DNA from: Chara braunii
Taxonomy: Eukaryota > Streptophyta > Charophyceae > Charales > Characeae
Reading direction: 5' to 3'
DNA length: 37,305 nt
Assembly (NCBI GenBank): GCA_003427395.1
Contig: BFEA01000436.1
Span: 1,032,275-1,069,579 of the forward strand
This document shows, piece after piece, positions 17,796 through 29,300 of the stretch; within the stretch, counting starts at the first letter, position 1, and every line of letters begins with the position of its first letter. The translations under genes and the position numbers were made by a program. The notes below the pieces were generated by a model that worked only from the letters and a program-made list of their open reading frames with translations, was not told the DNA's origin and ran no database searches.

Positions 17796-20795
17796 TCACA
17801 GTGCGTGCCATTGTTTGATGTCCCATCTGTCTAGGCTCAGGGTTCTTTTACGTAACATCCTGCATAGGCATCTGCAAACATCATCTTCTGGCCAAAATTC
17901 GCTAGCTTTAACCTTTGCGCATTGCAGATCTAGCAGGGCGTTATGGCTGTACCAACGTAGATTGGCGGTTTTATTAGATTCAAAGAGTAGGTATAGGTCA
18001 TCCCCGACCATCTCCTGGTCGCCCTAGGTTTCGAATCTCATGCCTGCTCTCACCCCTTGTGCATAGTGCTTGGGGATAAAGTCTCTCATTTGGTTAGTGA
18101 AGGCTTTATCTCGTTCCCTACTATCCCCAGATTGGGAGGAGAAGTCCCAATCTTGAAGTGTTACGCCCCCATGCTCTCCCACAGGGGAGAGACCGATTTC
18201 CCATTTCCCTTCAGTCTTCCTCAATGGGATTACCAGCACTCCACCTGATTTGGAGAGCGGATGATCGAACAAGCCACGTTCTATAAATTGCCGCAGCTTA
18301 AGTCGCTTTGAGATTATGGCTTGCTCTAATTCCCCCATTCTGCCCTTTTTCTCTAACTGTGTTTGTTGATTGTGTTTGTCCCATTCATTGCTAGGTGTGT
18401 GTGCATCACAAGGGGCGGGGGTGGGGGGTGGGGGGGGCGGAAGCGACCCCGGGCGATGGCGAAGATGCGCTGGAAGGTCTCTGCCCATGTCAAATGTGCG
18501 GGAGGGCCAAAAGTTAGTGTTGTTCTCAGCGTGGGGCTGTTATTTAGGAGAGTTACCAGTTCTACATAGGATTTATCCCAATATTCCTCCCCACCCTCCT
18601 TCCCCTGTGGGAGTTTGGTTTGTAAGTGCTTGATTATCCAGTCCGCAACCACTTGGATTTTCTGATCCAGGCTCATTTTCTTAGGGGGGGCATCTGGGTC
18701 ATTCAGGCATTCCTCTATCTCTACATCTGGGGGGCGGGGGTGTTGTATCCACGTCCATTGGTTGTGCCCCGAATGCATCTGAGCAAAAATCTGGGGCTAA
18801 TGGGTGTGCCTGTCCTTGATTGGTCAGATGTGGTAGCGGTGGGGGTTGCTGCTCTTGGTGGGCCGGCCCCCCTTGCCCTCCTTGCTGAGGTTGTGCTGGC
18901 ACTAGCTGCTATGTTTTTTGTGCTTGCTCTCGCGCCTGCTGCTTCAGTCTCACCACCTGATGGGGGGTCTATATTCGTTGTTCCTGTGGTGAAGGTAGGG
19001 GTGCTGACGATATTTTTGGGATTGTCACTTCAGCCTCCTCCTCGATTAGGCCGCCCTTGATTTGGCCCCCCCCTTCTTCCTTTCCCGTGTCATCCTGTTC
19101 CATGTTAGCCGCCCCCCCCCTTCCCTCATCCCCTATCCCCCCCCTCCCAATTTCTACCATTTGCCCTTGTGCTTGTTCCGTGGTGCTACTCCTGCTTACT
19201 TCTTCACTCGTGCTCTGCTTTGAAACTACCGGACATGCCCGTTCTCCCAAGTCCCGCATTGATTCTCCCGAGTTCTGACCGATTTCACTTGTCTCAACAT
19301 CCAGGAGGGTAAAGGGGTTTGCCTTATCTCTTCCCTTATCTCTTATTTCAGCTGGGGTTTCCTTTACCTTCTCCTTCCCTTTTTGCCCAACTACCTCCCA
19401 GGATTGCTTTCTCCCGGTCCCTTGGGAGCAGTCCGGTAGTTGCAGATGTTTTTCCAGCGTCTTGGGAGGGGTCCACGTTGATGGTGGCTGGGAGCCTTGT
19501 CTAGGGGTCCCCTGCTCTTCCCACGACCATCCAATCACTTCCCCTTCTTTCTCTCCTAGTGTGACGATGTACACCCATCCCTCGTAACCCGGGTCAAATG
19601 TACGCCACCAGGATTCTACGAAAGGGTCCTTCCTCAGTCTTCCTGTGGGTTTTGCTGTGCGTGAGGGGTGGCGGGCGCAAGCAGTGTCTGTGTATAAGTG
19701 ACCATAGGCTGGCATTTGAAACACCAGGGTCGGTGCTTGTGAGCGGTGTGTACTCGGTACACTTTCCCGCCTATACAGAACGGGATGACATTGTCAATTG
19801 TGAAGATTTGTCCCTCCGCCAGGTTAATGGCAAACATGAGGTAATCGTCTCGTCGTGCTACATGGGGGAAGGGGTCAATAAAATCCACAATGTCATATTT
19901 CTCTGCGAAGTCTTGTACAAATGCTGCCTGTATCTCTATTAGGATATGGCGAAACTCGACCCAGAAGTGCTCCCTCATCATCTGTTCCCTTCGTTCCTCA
20001 GACCCTGTGGTTTTGGGGGGGCCCATGGATAAATACGAACTTCCGATCTCTCACAACGGAGCGATTTCCATCCATCCATGTTTTTTTGGTCAGAATCAGC
20101 TATACAGAGGACAGTAATGACTGATGATGAGGCTGGTTGGATCAGGAAAAGATCGTGTGCTTCTTCTGGGGAGCCTTTAAAAGCTGTTAGCCGATCCCTG
20201 ATCCAACCCACCTTGTCATTCGTTGATTTGAAGGCGGCATCATCAAGGAATGCCCAGTTACTCGCGTGGCGAGTATACAGGGAGTCTCTCACCTTGATTG
20301 CTTCCCCGGGGAGTGCTTTGACTATGGTGGACCTGCCGCCTTGGTGTAGGATCTTGTTTTCCGAGGAGACCAGGAGACGGGTAAGGAAGAAAGCCCCGAC
20401 TGTTGTTAGGTTTCCCAGGGGGATTCTCCATTCCTCTCCTTTTCCATCAACAATTCCTTTCTTGTTCCGTTGGATTGCAATGGATTCGTGGGCAAAAGGT
20501 CTCCCTACCCTTTCTGCCCACGACGTGGAGCTGGTCAGTATTTCCCTTGTGCCATCCCTTTCTTTACTTCGTTCCTTTGTCCCTTCCCCCACGCCCTCCT
20601 ACCCGGGTGTGGTTTCTGATTGGCGGTTCTGGTTGTGTTCCCCCGACTCCTGTTCTTCCCCCCCCCCCCCTCCATAGCTCTCTTCCCTCCTAGAAGCTGG
20701 TGGGCAAGGTTCCTCGCCACCCCTTTATACATGAGCATGGAATCCAGCTTCTTGTGCACCCTTTCATAATGGTCCTTTCCCCTAGGAGCCACCAT
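17796..20795 (-). pseudogene. LINE-B ORF1: gag-like RNA-binding protein
   Basis: ORF1 proteins of plant L1 elements coat the RNA. The N-terminus (MVAPRGKDHYERVHKKLDS, 20795) is basic. The following frames hold a DUF4283-like part (EERREQMMREHFWVEFRHIL, 19.7-20.0 kb) and a CCHC knuckle that is split by a frameshift: HRPWCFKC in one frame, then PAYGHLYTDTAC in the next (near 19690-19725). A Lys/Glu/Ser-rich linker (18969-19500) follows. After it come two frames with protein-like composition, DQKIQVVADWIIKHLQTKLP (18.65 kb) and KSGGVLVIPLRKTEGKWEIG (18.2 kb), and a last segment ending at 17796. At least four frame changes make it non-functional. The C-terminal part is assigned by position only. 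Confidence 0.75.
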
Positions 20796-20859
20796 GATGG
20801 TTGCTTGATGTTGGGTTGCCTTTGTCTATGCAGCGAGAAGGCTCGATTCTCGCTGTCCA

Positions 20860-22520
20860 CGGATGTTCTCAGTACGATCGGGGAGGACCGGTTCCCAAGT
20901 CCGGAGATGGAGTGGGTCACAGGTCACCTGGTTGGGATCAGGGCTAGGGGCGAGAGATCGGGTTGGGATCGGGGGCAGCCGGGATGAAACAAGCAGGGGG
21001 AAGGACGGTGTTCGATTCAGCAGGAGGGAGAGGTGGGGGGTCAGAGAGGGCCAGTTCCCGAGTCTAGATATGAAACAGGTTGCAGGTGCAAGTGGCGGGG
21101 TCAGCGGGAAGGAGAGGCGAGGAGGGAGAGGGAGGTCGGGGTCGGGATCGTGGTGGGGAGCACGTCAGGATGGGGGGGGTCATGACAGGGTCGGGATATG
21201 AGGAATGGACAGACCCCGAAGGGGGGAAGGCCGGGCCGGGATGAGTTGATGGGTTAGGATCGGGGAAGGAACGAGGCGACGGGTTGGAGTAGGAGCGGGA
21301 GAGACGAGTGAGGTCACACGCGGGGGGGTAGGATCCGGATGGGGGGACAAGGATCAGGGTCGCAGTAGGGACGGATAAGGCTTGGGTCGGGATAAGGCTT
21401 GGGTTGGGAGGGGGAAGGCCGGGCCGGGATGACGGACTGGGATAAGGCTTGGGTTGGGAGCGGGACGGCCGGGCCGGGATGAGTTGGCGGGTTAGGATCG
21501 TAGGAAGAGCGAGAAGACGAGCGGCCTGGCCGGGGTGCGGGGGAAGAGCGAGGAGACTGGTTGGAGTAGGAGCGGGAGAGATAGGTCGGGTCACAGGCGG
21601 GGGGGTAAGATCCGAACGGGGGGACAAGGATCGAGGTCACAGCAGGGAGGGGTCACCGTGGGAGGCGGAGAGTCAGGGGTGACGAGACTGGGGGGGGAGC
21701 GAGGGGTGGAGCGGGAGAGATGGGTCAGGTCACAGGCAAGGGGGTAAGATCCGGACGTGGGGGACAAGGATCGGGGTCACGGCCGGGAGGGGTGGGAGGC
21801 GGAAAGCCAGGGGTGACTGGGGGAGGAGCAAGAGGCCGGGTCGGGATGAGATAGTAGGAGCAGGTCGGGGATCGTATGGATCCCGGGGGGAGATGAGTTG
21901 GCGAGTCGGGATGAGATAATAGGAGCAGGAGAGACGGGTCGAAGATCGTATGGATCCCGGGGGGAGATGAATTGGCACGAGGGGTGGGAGGCGGAGAGTC
22001 ATGGGTGGCGAGATTGGGGGGAGGGGCGAGAGGTGGAGCGGGAGAGACGGGTCAGGTCACAGGCGGGGGGGTAAGATAGATTGGGGGGAGGAGCGAGAGG
22101 CCGGGTCGGGATGAGATAGTAGGAGCGGGAGAGACGGGTCGAGGATCGTATGGATCCTGGGGGGAGATGAGTTGGCGGGTTCGGGTCGGGATGAGATAGT
22201 AGGAGCGGGAGAGATGGGTCGAGGGTCATATGGATCCCCGGGGAAGATGAATTGGCTAGTTAGGATCGCGGGGGGGACGAGAGGACGGGTTTGGAGTAGG
22301 AGCGGGAGCAGGAATAAGGCTTGGGTTGGAAGGTAGGTGACCAGCGGGAGGGTCAGGGATGACGAGGTTGGGGGGGAGAGCAAGAGGACGGGTGGGGGAG
22401 GGTCGCGGGGAGGGCACGATCGCAGGGTAGGGCAAAAGGACAAGTCATAGTTTGATGGTGCGGGGATCGCAGCAGGAGGGATGAAGCGCGGGTCGGGATC
22501 AGGGTCTGAGGCGGGCCAGA
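20860..22520. repeat. G-rich (+) / C-rich (-) degenerate tandem repeats; LINE-B 5' region
   Basis: On the + strand words such as GGTCGGGAT, GGGGGGTAAGATC and GGAGCGGGAGAGA recur throughout. A larger unit containing GAGATAGTAGGAGC, GGATCGTATGGATCC and GGGGAGATGA repeats at about 21848, 21911, 22108 and 22191. The Pro/Ser/Arg-rich minus-strand frames arise from the repeat. It abuts the ORF1 start of LINE-B, so it may be a promoter-bearing 5' UTR. Many G-runs could form G-quadruplexes. Confidence 0.75.
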
Positions 22521-23150
22521 AAATAGGCAGGTTAAGACACGAGGCAGATAAGGAAGCAAGAAGGTGGGCACGGAAGGCAGATTGGGGAGCAAGAAGGTGG
22601 GCAGGGGGGGAAACTGGTTGGAATCGATGAAGCCGGGAATGCCGTTAATGCTTGCTCTGACCTGATAATCGGTCCTTGGTGTTTGATGCTCACTCTTTGC
22701 CTGTGCGGTCTTCGTGGTTGCAGGCAGTCTGTCGACCCAAATCCCCCACCGCGTCAATTTTCAACGCGGGGCCCCAAGGGGAAAGGAGCAACACACCGTC
22801 GTGCATCCAGCGCCTGCTTCCGTCGCAATGAAGATATACTCCGCGTGCTCCACTGCTTACCTGCTTCTGAGACTTTTCATCCTTGACTACGGAACACCTG
22901 TTGGCTTTAAGCTGCGCCCTCTTCGGCCCTGGCTATGGCCACCATCGATCCTCCCACCTCCTTCCCACCTCCTTCTGTCACCTCTAGCCGTCGCCCCCAG
23001 CCCTCCCCCTCGCTAGCTCCTTCCACTCTCCTCCAGCCGTCGCCCCCAACCCTCCCCCTCGCTAACTCCTTCCACTCTCCTCGCAGCCCGTTCCCGGCAG
23101 GCGTTTGCGCACCTGTCGACACAAGCCCGTTGTATCGCGTGCCCTAAGCA
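22521..23150. other. Spacer with a 49-bp tandem duplication
   Basis: The 49-bp unit AGCCGTCGCCCCCARCCCTC... is duplicated at 22986-23034 and 23035-23082. A + strand frame from an ATG at 22935 (70 codons, Pro/Ser-rich) overlaps it. The start context (CTATGGCC) is acceptable, but I do not recognise a protein and composition can explain it. Confidence 0.45.
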
Positions 23151-23954
23151 GAGCCGTTTTCCAAACTACACTCTCGAAATGTGACAAATACAAAAAAGTG
23201 GCGGGAAGTTCATTCTCATACTTGGCGTCTGCCACCTAGAGATAGACCACTGGATCCCCCGATCGGCATTGGGCAGAGTCTGCTGATGTTCGTTGGGGGG
23301 GGGGACCACCACGTGAGGGGAGGCACAGGGATTGGTCCTGTTGGCATGGTTCCTGATGGTACCCGCTGTCCCATAGCTGGTATCGCCCACCTGCAGGTCG
23401 GGAGCAGCCCCCACATTTCTCTCGTGAACACGGTTCTGGCTGCTACGGGGTTCCCCGTATGCCTATAATTAGCAGTAGTGGTAGGTAGGTAGTGTGAGGT
23501 GAAATTGAGAGAAAAATATAGGTTTAAAAAAAAAAAAAAAAAAGATAACTTCGGCACAGTCACGAAAAGAGTTTGTAATTGCATTCAAAACCTATGTGTC
23601 CGATTTTGAATTCAAAGCGGGTTCCGCATTGAAAAATTTAACGCGCGTTGAATTCCCGTTAAACTCTCGTTCAAACGCGAGTTGGACGCGAAATAACGGG
23701 GTCTGGGATGATTTTTTTCCAGGGCTAAAAATTATCCCAAAAAAAAAAAAAAACTATGGGTTGTAGTTTTTTTTTAGGACTACAACCCTGTATTTTTATT
23801 TTCATTCTTTTATGCTTAAATATATTTTAAAAAAATCAAAAACATAAATACACAATGGAAAAACAAAAACTAAAATGAAATGAGTGTTTTTGTTTTGGGT
23901 TTCACACAGATTTTTTGAGGGCTAAAAAATATATATATATATCGTCAAATAGAA

Positions 23955-23999
<45 letters not shown>

Positions 24000-24030
24000 T
24001 GTAGATCTTTCAAAGATATACAACAACTTA
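23151..24030. other. Non-coding AT-rich stretch with A-run and hairpins
   Basis: Poly(A) lies at 23526-23543. A hairpin GGGTTGTAG/CTACAACCC with a T-rich loop lies at about 23758-23788, and a related one (GTTGTA-ATCTTT/AAGAT-TACAAC) at about 23998-24026. (TA)n lies at 23930-23942 and 23958-23994. There is no gene. Confidence 0.6.
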
Positions 24031-24552
24031 TTTATTTATTTATTTTTTTGGAACTTCGTGTATTTAAAAAAAAATCAAAACCATAAAAAACAAATAAAAA
24101 AAAGGAAAAAAAGAAACACACACACACACAAAATTGGGCCTGTAGCAGGTTGCATGATTTTGGCGTCAGTTGGTTGGGGAAACCCAGGCCTGGGCCGCCT
24201 GTGTGAATGTATGGAAAGCAGTCCCTAGGCTGGATACGGGTACTGGGCCAAACAGAGGCCAAAGGCAATTGGGGGCATGCAACCACCTCAGGCCCAAGGC
24301 TTGTTCTCGTTCGTGCTGGGCCTCAGGCTACCGGGCCCTAATGGAAGCTTCCTAGGACTGAACACAGGCAGGCCACTTCGATATAGCAAAGGGCCTACCT
24401 CCACATTGGGCATTCGGGTGCTGGCTGCATGCTATGTAAGCGTTGTCGCGCTGTAGCTCGCTGACACTCACGCGCTCACGGGCGAGCAGGAAGGAGCAGG
24501 CAGCCATAGCCGAGCTGCGCTGTAGCTCGCTGGCGCTCATGCCAACAATCAT

Positions 24553-24592
<40 letters not shown>

Positions 24593-24788
24593 ACAAACAC
24601 ACACATACACAAACACACGTGCATACATTCATATACTCTCACGCGCAGGCACACACATACACACATACGCGCAGACACAGCACACCTAGACACACATAAT
24701 TGGGGCGTTGGGGGTTGGTGGATGTGGAGGCGGATGGGAGATGCTTTAGGGGTTGTTTTTTTTTTTTTTTTTTTTTTTTTTTGCCTAG
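24031..24788. other. Spacer with (CA)n and poly(T) before the gap
   Basis: A 25-bp segment around GCTGTAGCTCGCTG occurs at about 24448-24472 and 24519-24543. (CA)n runs from 24552 to 24591, and poly(T) occupies 24756-24782 just before the gap. There is no supported gene. Confidence 0.6.
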
Positions 24789-25164
24789 NNNNNNNNNNNN
24801 NNNNNNNNNNNNNNNNNNNNNNNNNNNNNNNNNNNNNNNNNNNNNNNNNNNNNNNNNNNNNNNNNNNNNNNNNNNNNNNNNNNNNNNNNNNNNNNNNNNN
24901 NNNNNNNNNNNNNNNNNNNNNNNNNNNNNNNNNNNNNNNNNNNNNNNNNNNNNNNNNNNNNNNNNNNNNNNNNNNNNNNNNNNNNNNNNNNNNNNNNNNN
25001 NNNNNNNNNNNNNNNNNNNNNNNNNNNNNNNNNNNNNNNNNNNNNNNNNNNNNNNNNNNNNNNNNNNNNNNNNNNNNNNNNNNNNNNNNNNNNNNNNNNN
25101 NNNNNNNNNNNNNNNNNNNNNNNNNNNNNNNNNNNNNNNNNNNNNNNNNNNNNNNNNNNNNNNN
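24789..25164. other. Assembly gap (376 N)
   Basis: An unbroken run of N. Open frames crossing it are meaningless. The gap directly follows CCTAG after a 27-base T run, so a retro-insertion tail may lie at its left edge. Confidence 1.
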
Positions 25165-25448
25165 CCTGCCTGGCTGGCAGGGCGCTACAAGGACCTCACA
25201 ACAAGAAACAAAAAAGGAAAACGACCTGTTTCATGTCCTCACTTCCTGGCCAAATACATTCCTCAAAGCACTGGTGACCTGAGGGCCTTCCCGACGTAGG
25301 TAGATTCGAAGTTCCTCGTTTCTTTACTTTTTTATTTCTTCTCTTTCTTTTTTCTTTTCTTGGCCTCCATCCCTGCCTCAAGCCCCCCACTTCTTCGGAG
25401 TAGGCTACTCTTGAGACTTCGCGTTTGCCTGTGAAGGGTAGTGCCTGC
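25165..25448. other. Spacer
   Basis: T/C-rich sequence without a recognisable gene, between the gap and the palindromic repeat array. Confidence 0.4.
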
Positions 25449-25461
25449 GAATCTCGGTTGT

Positions 25462-25579
25462 GGACGAGACATCTCGGCCCTGGCCAATCTGGGGTGTGGC
25501 CGAGACATCTCGACCGTGGCCAGTCTGGGGTGTGGCCGAGACATCTCGGCCGTGGCCAGTCTGGGCTGTGACCGAGACA

Positions 25580-25582
<3 letters not shown>
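25462..25582. repeat. 38-bp tandem repeat carrying GGCCGAGACATCTCGGCC palindrome
   Basis: About three copies of a unit containing the palindrome (arms GGCCGAGA and TCTCGGCC around CA), followed by GTGGCCAGTCTGGGGT, run into the poly(T) of LINE-C. A continuation of the same unit (GAGACATCTCGGCCG) reappears at 34720 on the other side of LINE-C. Confidence 0.85.
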
Positions 25583-25612
<30 letters not shown>

Positions 25613-25615
<3 letters not shown>

Positions 25616-26304
25616 TTGATATATTCTCAATCAAAGTGTAGCCTGAGGCCGGGGACCTCACAATTCAACCCGAAGTTATCTCGGCAGCATCAGCCGGTTT
25701 AGCTTATGAATTAATCCACCTACAAATCAATAGCCTCATGTCTGTTAACCGAGCTTCAAAACCTTTCACCAAAAGGTACCACTCCTCTTTCAATCCTTCT
25801 ACCTACTCTGTCAATATTACCTGTGTCTGTTATTCCTCATCAGCCATTCTACGTCTCTACTACAGTTCCTAGCTATCTAAAAGGTAGTGCTGGGGGAGCA
25901 AGGCTCTGCTCAACAGTCACGCCTATGTTTCATCTGGACTTATTCTGAACTGTGTTCTAACTTCTATCACTCTGTCTAATTCTAACTAACTCTCCCAATA
26001 ACAGAGGGCGAGGAGGTGTATAGAAGGGTTGGGGGAGGTAGCAGGTATAATGAGTAGAGGTGGGGGGCAGCAGGTATGGTGAGAGGAGGGGTGGTTTGGG
26101 TTGGGGGAGGGGTCTCGGTCAAGGTGGGGGGAAGCATTCTAATCTAGTCTTGTCTGAACAGGGCCTACTTCGGCCCGCCCTCGAGCTTAAAGTGCTCGAG
26201 AGGAACACTAGTTCCTTACCTATTGCCTGGGTACTCTCCTCCCTACCCTACCCCTGCAGCCTACTACGACCACCGAGTGGAACCGAGTGCCCTGGTTCTC
26301 GGAG
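25613..26304 (-). other. LINE-C 3' untranslated region
   Basis: The stretch lies between the end of the ORF2 frame and the poly(A) tail. It has no ORF and no recognisable feature apart from a G-rich part (+ strand) at 26030-26125. Confidence 0.6.
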
Positions 26305-29300
26305 TCAAGAGGGTAGCGAAAGAAAGGAGTAGGAGAAAAGATCCTGAGGAGTGATAGGTAAAGCTACCAAGAGAAAAGAGGAGGACCGTGAAGAGAGGGG
26401 GGGGGCTGCCGAAGATAAGGATGCAAGGGGGTATGGAGCTGTGAAATCCAATGTGGGAGTGGGAGGCGACCACATGGGAGGGTAGGAACTGTGGGGGGGG
26501 AAGGAGTTTATGTCAGCAACCAAGGGGAGAGAACCCGTTTGCCCGTGTGAGTGACTGCAGCAAGCTTGTTGTCTCTGGCCCAGGTGACTTAAAACCAACG
26601 TCTGCCTATGATGGCTGTCCCTCTCGCTGCTTTCCTGTTCCAGTCGACACGGATCATTGTTCTGATCCAAGTTTTTATCTTTGTGATCACTGATTAGGCT
26701 TGCGTCTGCGGACCATTGCTGTTTGAAGAGGATGTTGTTGCAGTCCTCCCAAATGGTCCAAACAATGATGGACCTGATGGCCTGTGCGACGTAGCCTATA
26801 CCCGTGTGCCTGAAGCAAGTGTTGGGGATCCTGCCATAGAGCACCCAGTTCTCGTCCAAGGGTAGCAGATCTCCTACAAATTAAAGCCAATGTCGTTCCC
26901 ACCACAGCCAGATTCGTTTCGATGCTGGACAGGCCCAGAATAGCTGTATCAGTGTCTCCTCCTCCTTGCAGCCACATCGTTTGCATAGCGTTTCGACATC
27001 CATACCTCTTTCAAACAGACGAACTGAGGTTGGGACTGTTGCATAAGAGAGAAGCCAGAGTAGGCCGGCGAGCTTTTGGGACGGCAGAGCTGGGAGCTGA
27101 TCCCACAGGGTACGGAGTTCATGTCCTGCTACTTGATGCACCGGTTGCAGTTGCCTGTTGAGGCAGTTTTCCACTAAGGTTGGGAGTTGTTCGTCGTTTG
27201 TGAGGATTGTTCTGCCGAGCTTCGTAGAGAATTGGTAGAGAAACAACCTGCTTCCAGGTCTTGGCTCCCAATAGCTTCCCTACGGGTCGACCCGGAGCCT
27301 TTTCAGCGGGATACCCTCAGCAATGAGATCATGTGTGGTTACTCCTCCCTTGGTACTGGTGTGGATTCGTATGGTGTGAAGGTCTGCTGGAGTCTGGACT
27401 GCGATGGAGCCCTCAAGGAGCAGCCTGGGGGTCTGGTTATGCAGATCTCTCCGTCTCCATTCTTGGGCCTGCCATGTATCATCATCGAGCTGGTCTATTA
27501 TTCTGACGATGGAGGGGGAGCCTCCTTCTGCCTTGAGGGTGTACCATTCGCCTTCAATGGGAATCTTTGACTTCAGTAACAGCAGCCAATGATCTGGTAT
27601 GGCCGAGATCAGCTGCTGTCTCCTTTCTGCAATGTAAGATAGTCCCCTTAATTTCTGCTTGAGCTCGTCGACTGTTCGCCAGTCCCTCTCCTCATCGTCC
27701 CATAGATCAGTAATTCTTGTCACGCCTCTCTCTGTCCATCTTCTGCCGAAGGCTCCCCGTGTGGCTGTTGCTGCAAACATATCTTTCTGCACGGTTCTGA
27801 TCTCCGCATTGTCAAACAAGGTTTGTCTCAGCACTTCGTCCCTGGTGGTTGGTTGCTTCATGTGAGGGGGGATCAGGGCTCTCCAGGCTGTCCAGCAGGC
27901 TCCTGCAAGATGGGAGCGGAGCTGTCTGCGTCGAAATGAATCCATAAAGATAGTGGTCCACACATCCTCCTTTCTTGTCAACGAGAGGTCGTGTTGTAGC
28001 AGGTACTCAAGCACCATTTGCCAGGTTCTGCGGTCGGCCTGCGTTGACGCCCTCTGCAACCATTTGGTTAGCAATGCTAGATTCTGTTTGTATGGATCGA
28101 TGATGCTGAGACCCCCCTGTTTTTTTCAGGCAGTTACCTTGTGCCAGGCACATTTCGTGATGAAGCGCTAGTCTTCTTGTGCTGCCGATTTCCACAGGTA
28201 CCGTGCGGCATCTGAAGTTATAAGCGTGCCTGTGGACTTGTTGAGGACAGCTGCGATGTGTCAGATCTGCACAAAGACCACGAAAGTTAATAAGAGAGTT
28301 CTTCCCAAAAGTGAAATTCCGACTGCCACTCTGCATTTGTGGATGCTAGCTTTCGTTCTGGCACGGAGGATCGATTGGTGCTTCGGTTGTGCGTTCGACA
28401 GCGAGACTTGTATGCCTAGGTACCTTTATGAGGTCTCGGGAGCGATCCGCTGCATACCCCAATCTGCATCAGGAATCTCATAGTCGGCTGGGAGGAAATA
28501 TATGGACTTTTCCCAGTTAACTTGAGCTTCCGACAGATGGGCGTACCTGTCAAGAAGGTATTTTGCCTCTTGCATTGAATCGGGGGTTGCTTCCATGGTT
28601 AGCAGCAGATCGTCAGCGATGGCCCCGGTCAGCATGTGGTCCCCTCCTCCTAGGTCCAATCCACGGATCAGGGCGGAGGCTCTGAAGGCATTAAGAAGAA
28701 CCTCCATTTGCAGTGCGAAAAGCAAAGATGCCAATGGACAACCTTGTCGGAGGGATCTTGTCAAGGTGAAAGTCTGGGACAGGAACCCGTTGATGTTGAC
28801 CGTCGCTGTTGCCCCGCTGTAGAGTTTTCGTACCCAGTGTCTGTACATGGGACCGAATCCCATTTGATCTAGCGTGGCAAGGACAAACGACTAGCTCACT
28901 CGGTCGTATGCCTTCTCCAAGTCCAACATTGCGACTAACACCTGTCTGTTTTCCCTCTGAATTATCTCGAGAGCTCCGACTGCCATGAGCATGTTCTCAG
29001 CAATAGATCTACCCTGTACAAAAGCACCCTGGTCGGCATGCACTAGCGCCGGAAGGTACGGCGCCAGCCTTCTCGCGAGGAGCTTGGCAAAAACTTTGTA
29101 AGATACATTGAGACGTGATATGGGGTGCCAGTTGTGGATATTGCACTTATCGGCCTTTTTGTAGATCAGAGTTATGATGCCCAACTTCATGTCGTCTCTC
29201 AGGGTGCCGCCTTGAGCGATTTGGTTGTAGAATTCGATGTGATCGGTCCGATGTGATCCCACATGGCTTCATAGAATTCAATGGGAAGCCCATCAGAGCC

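Larger units (their letters stand above)
14138..20850 (-). mobile_element. LINE-B: L1-type retrotransposon, inactive
   Basis: From right to left on the minus strand it has ORF1 (zinc knuckle) and ORF2 (endonuclease, reverse transcriptase, C-terminal region). Both ORFs are split by frameshifts and stops. A C-rich (minus-strand) repeated region, 20.86-22.5 kb, lies where the 5' UTR and promoter would be. The 3' end is unclear: no A-tail or target-site duplication was found below 14138. The domain order and the motifs FADD and QETH place it in the plant L1 clade. Confidence 0.9.

Noticed and set aside
21064-22443. Pro/Ser/Arg-rich minus-strand ORFs, up to 187 codons
   Set aside because: They follow from the G-rich/C-rich degenerate repeats upstream of LINE-B, and frames change between repeats without conservation.
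24443-25299. Two long + strand ORFs spanning the gap
   Set aside because: Most of their length is N. The flanks are (CA)n and poly(T).
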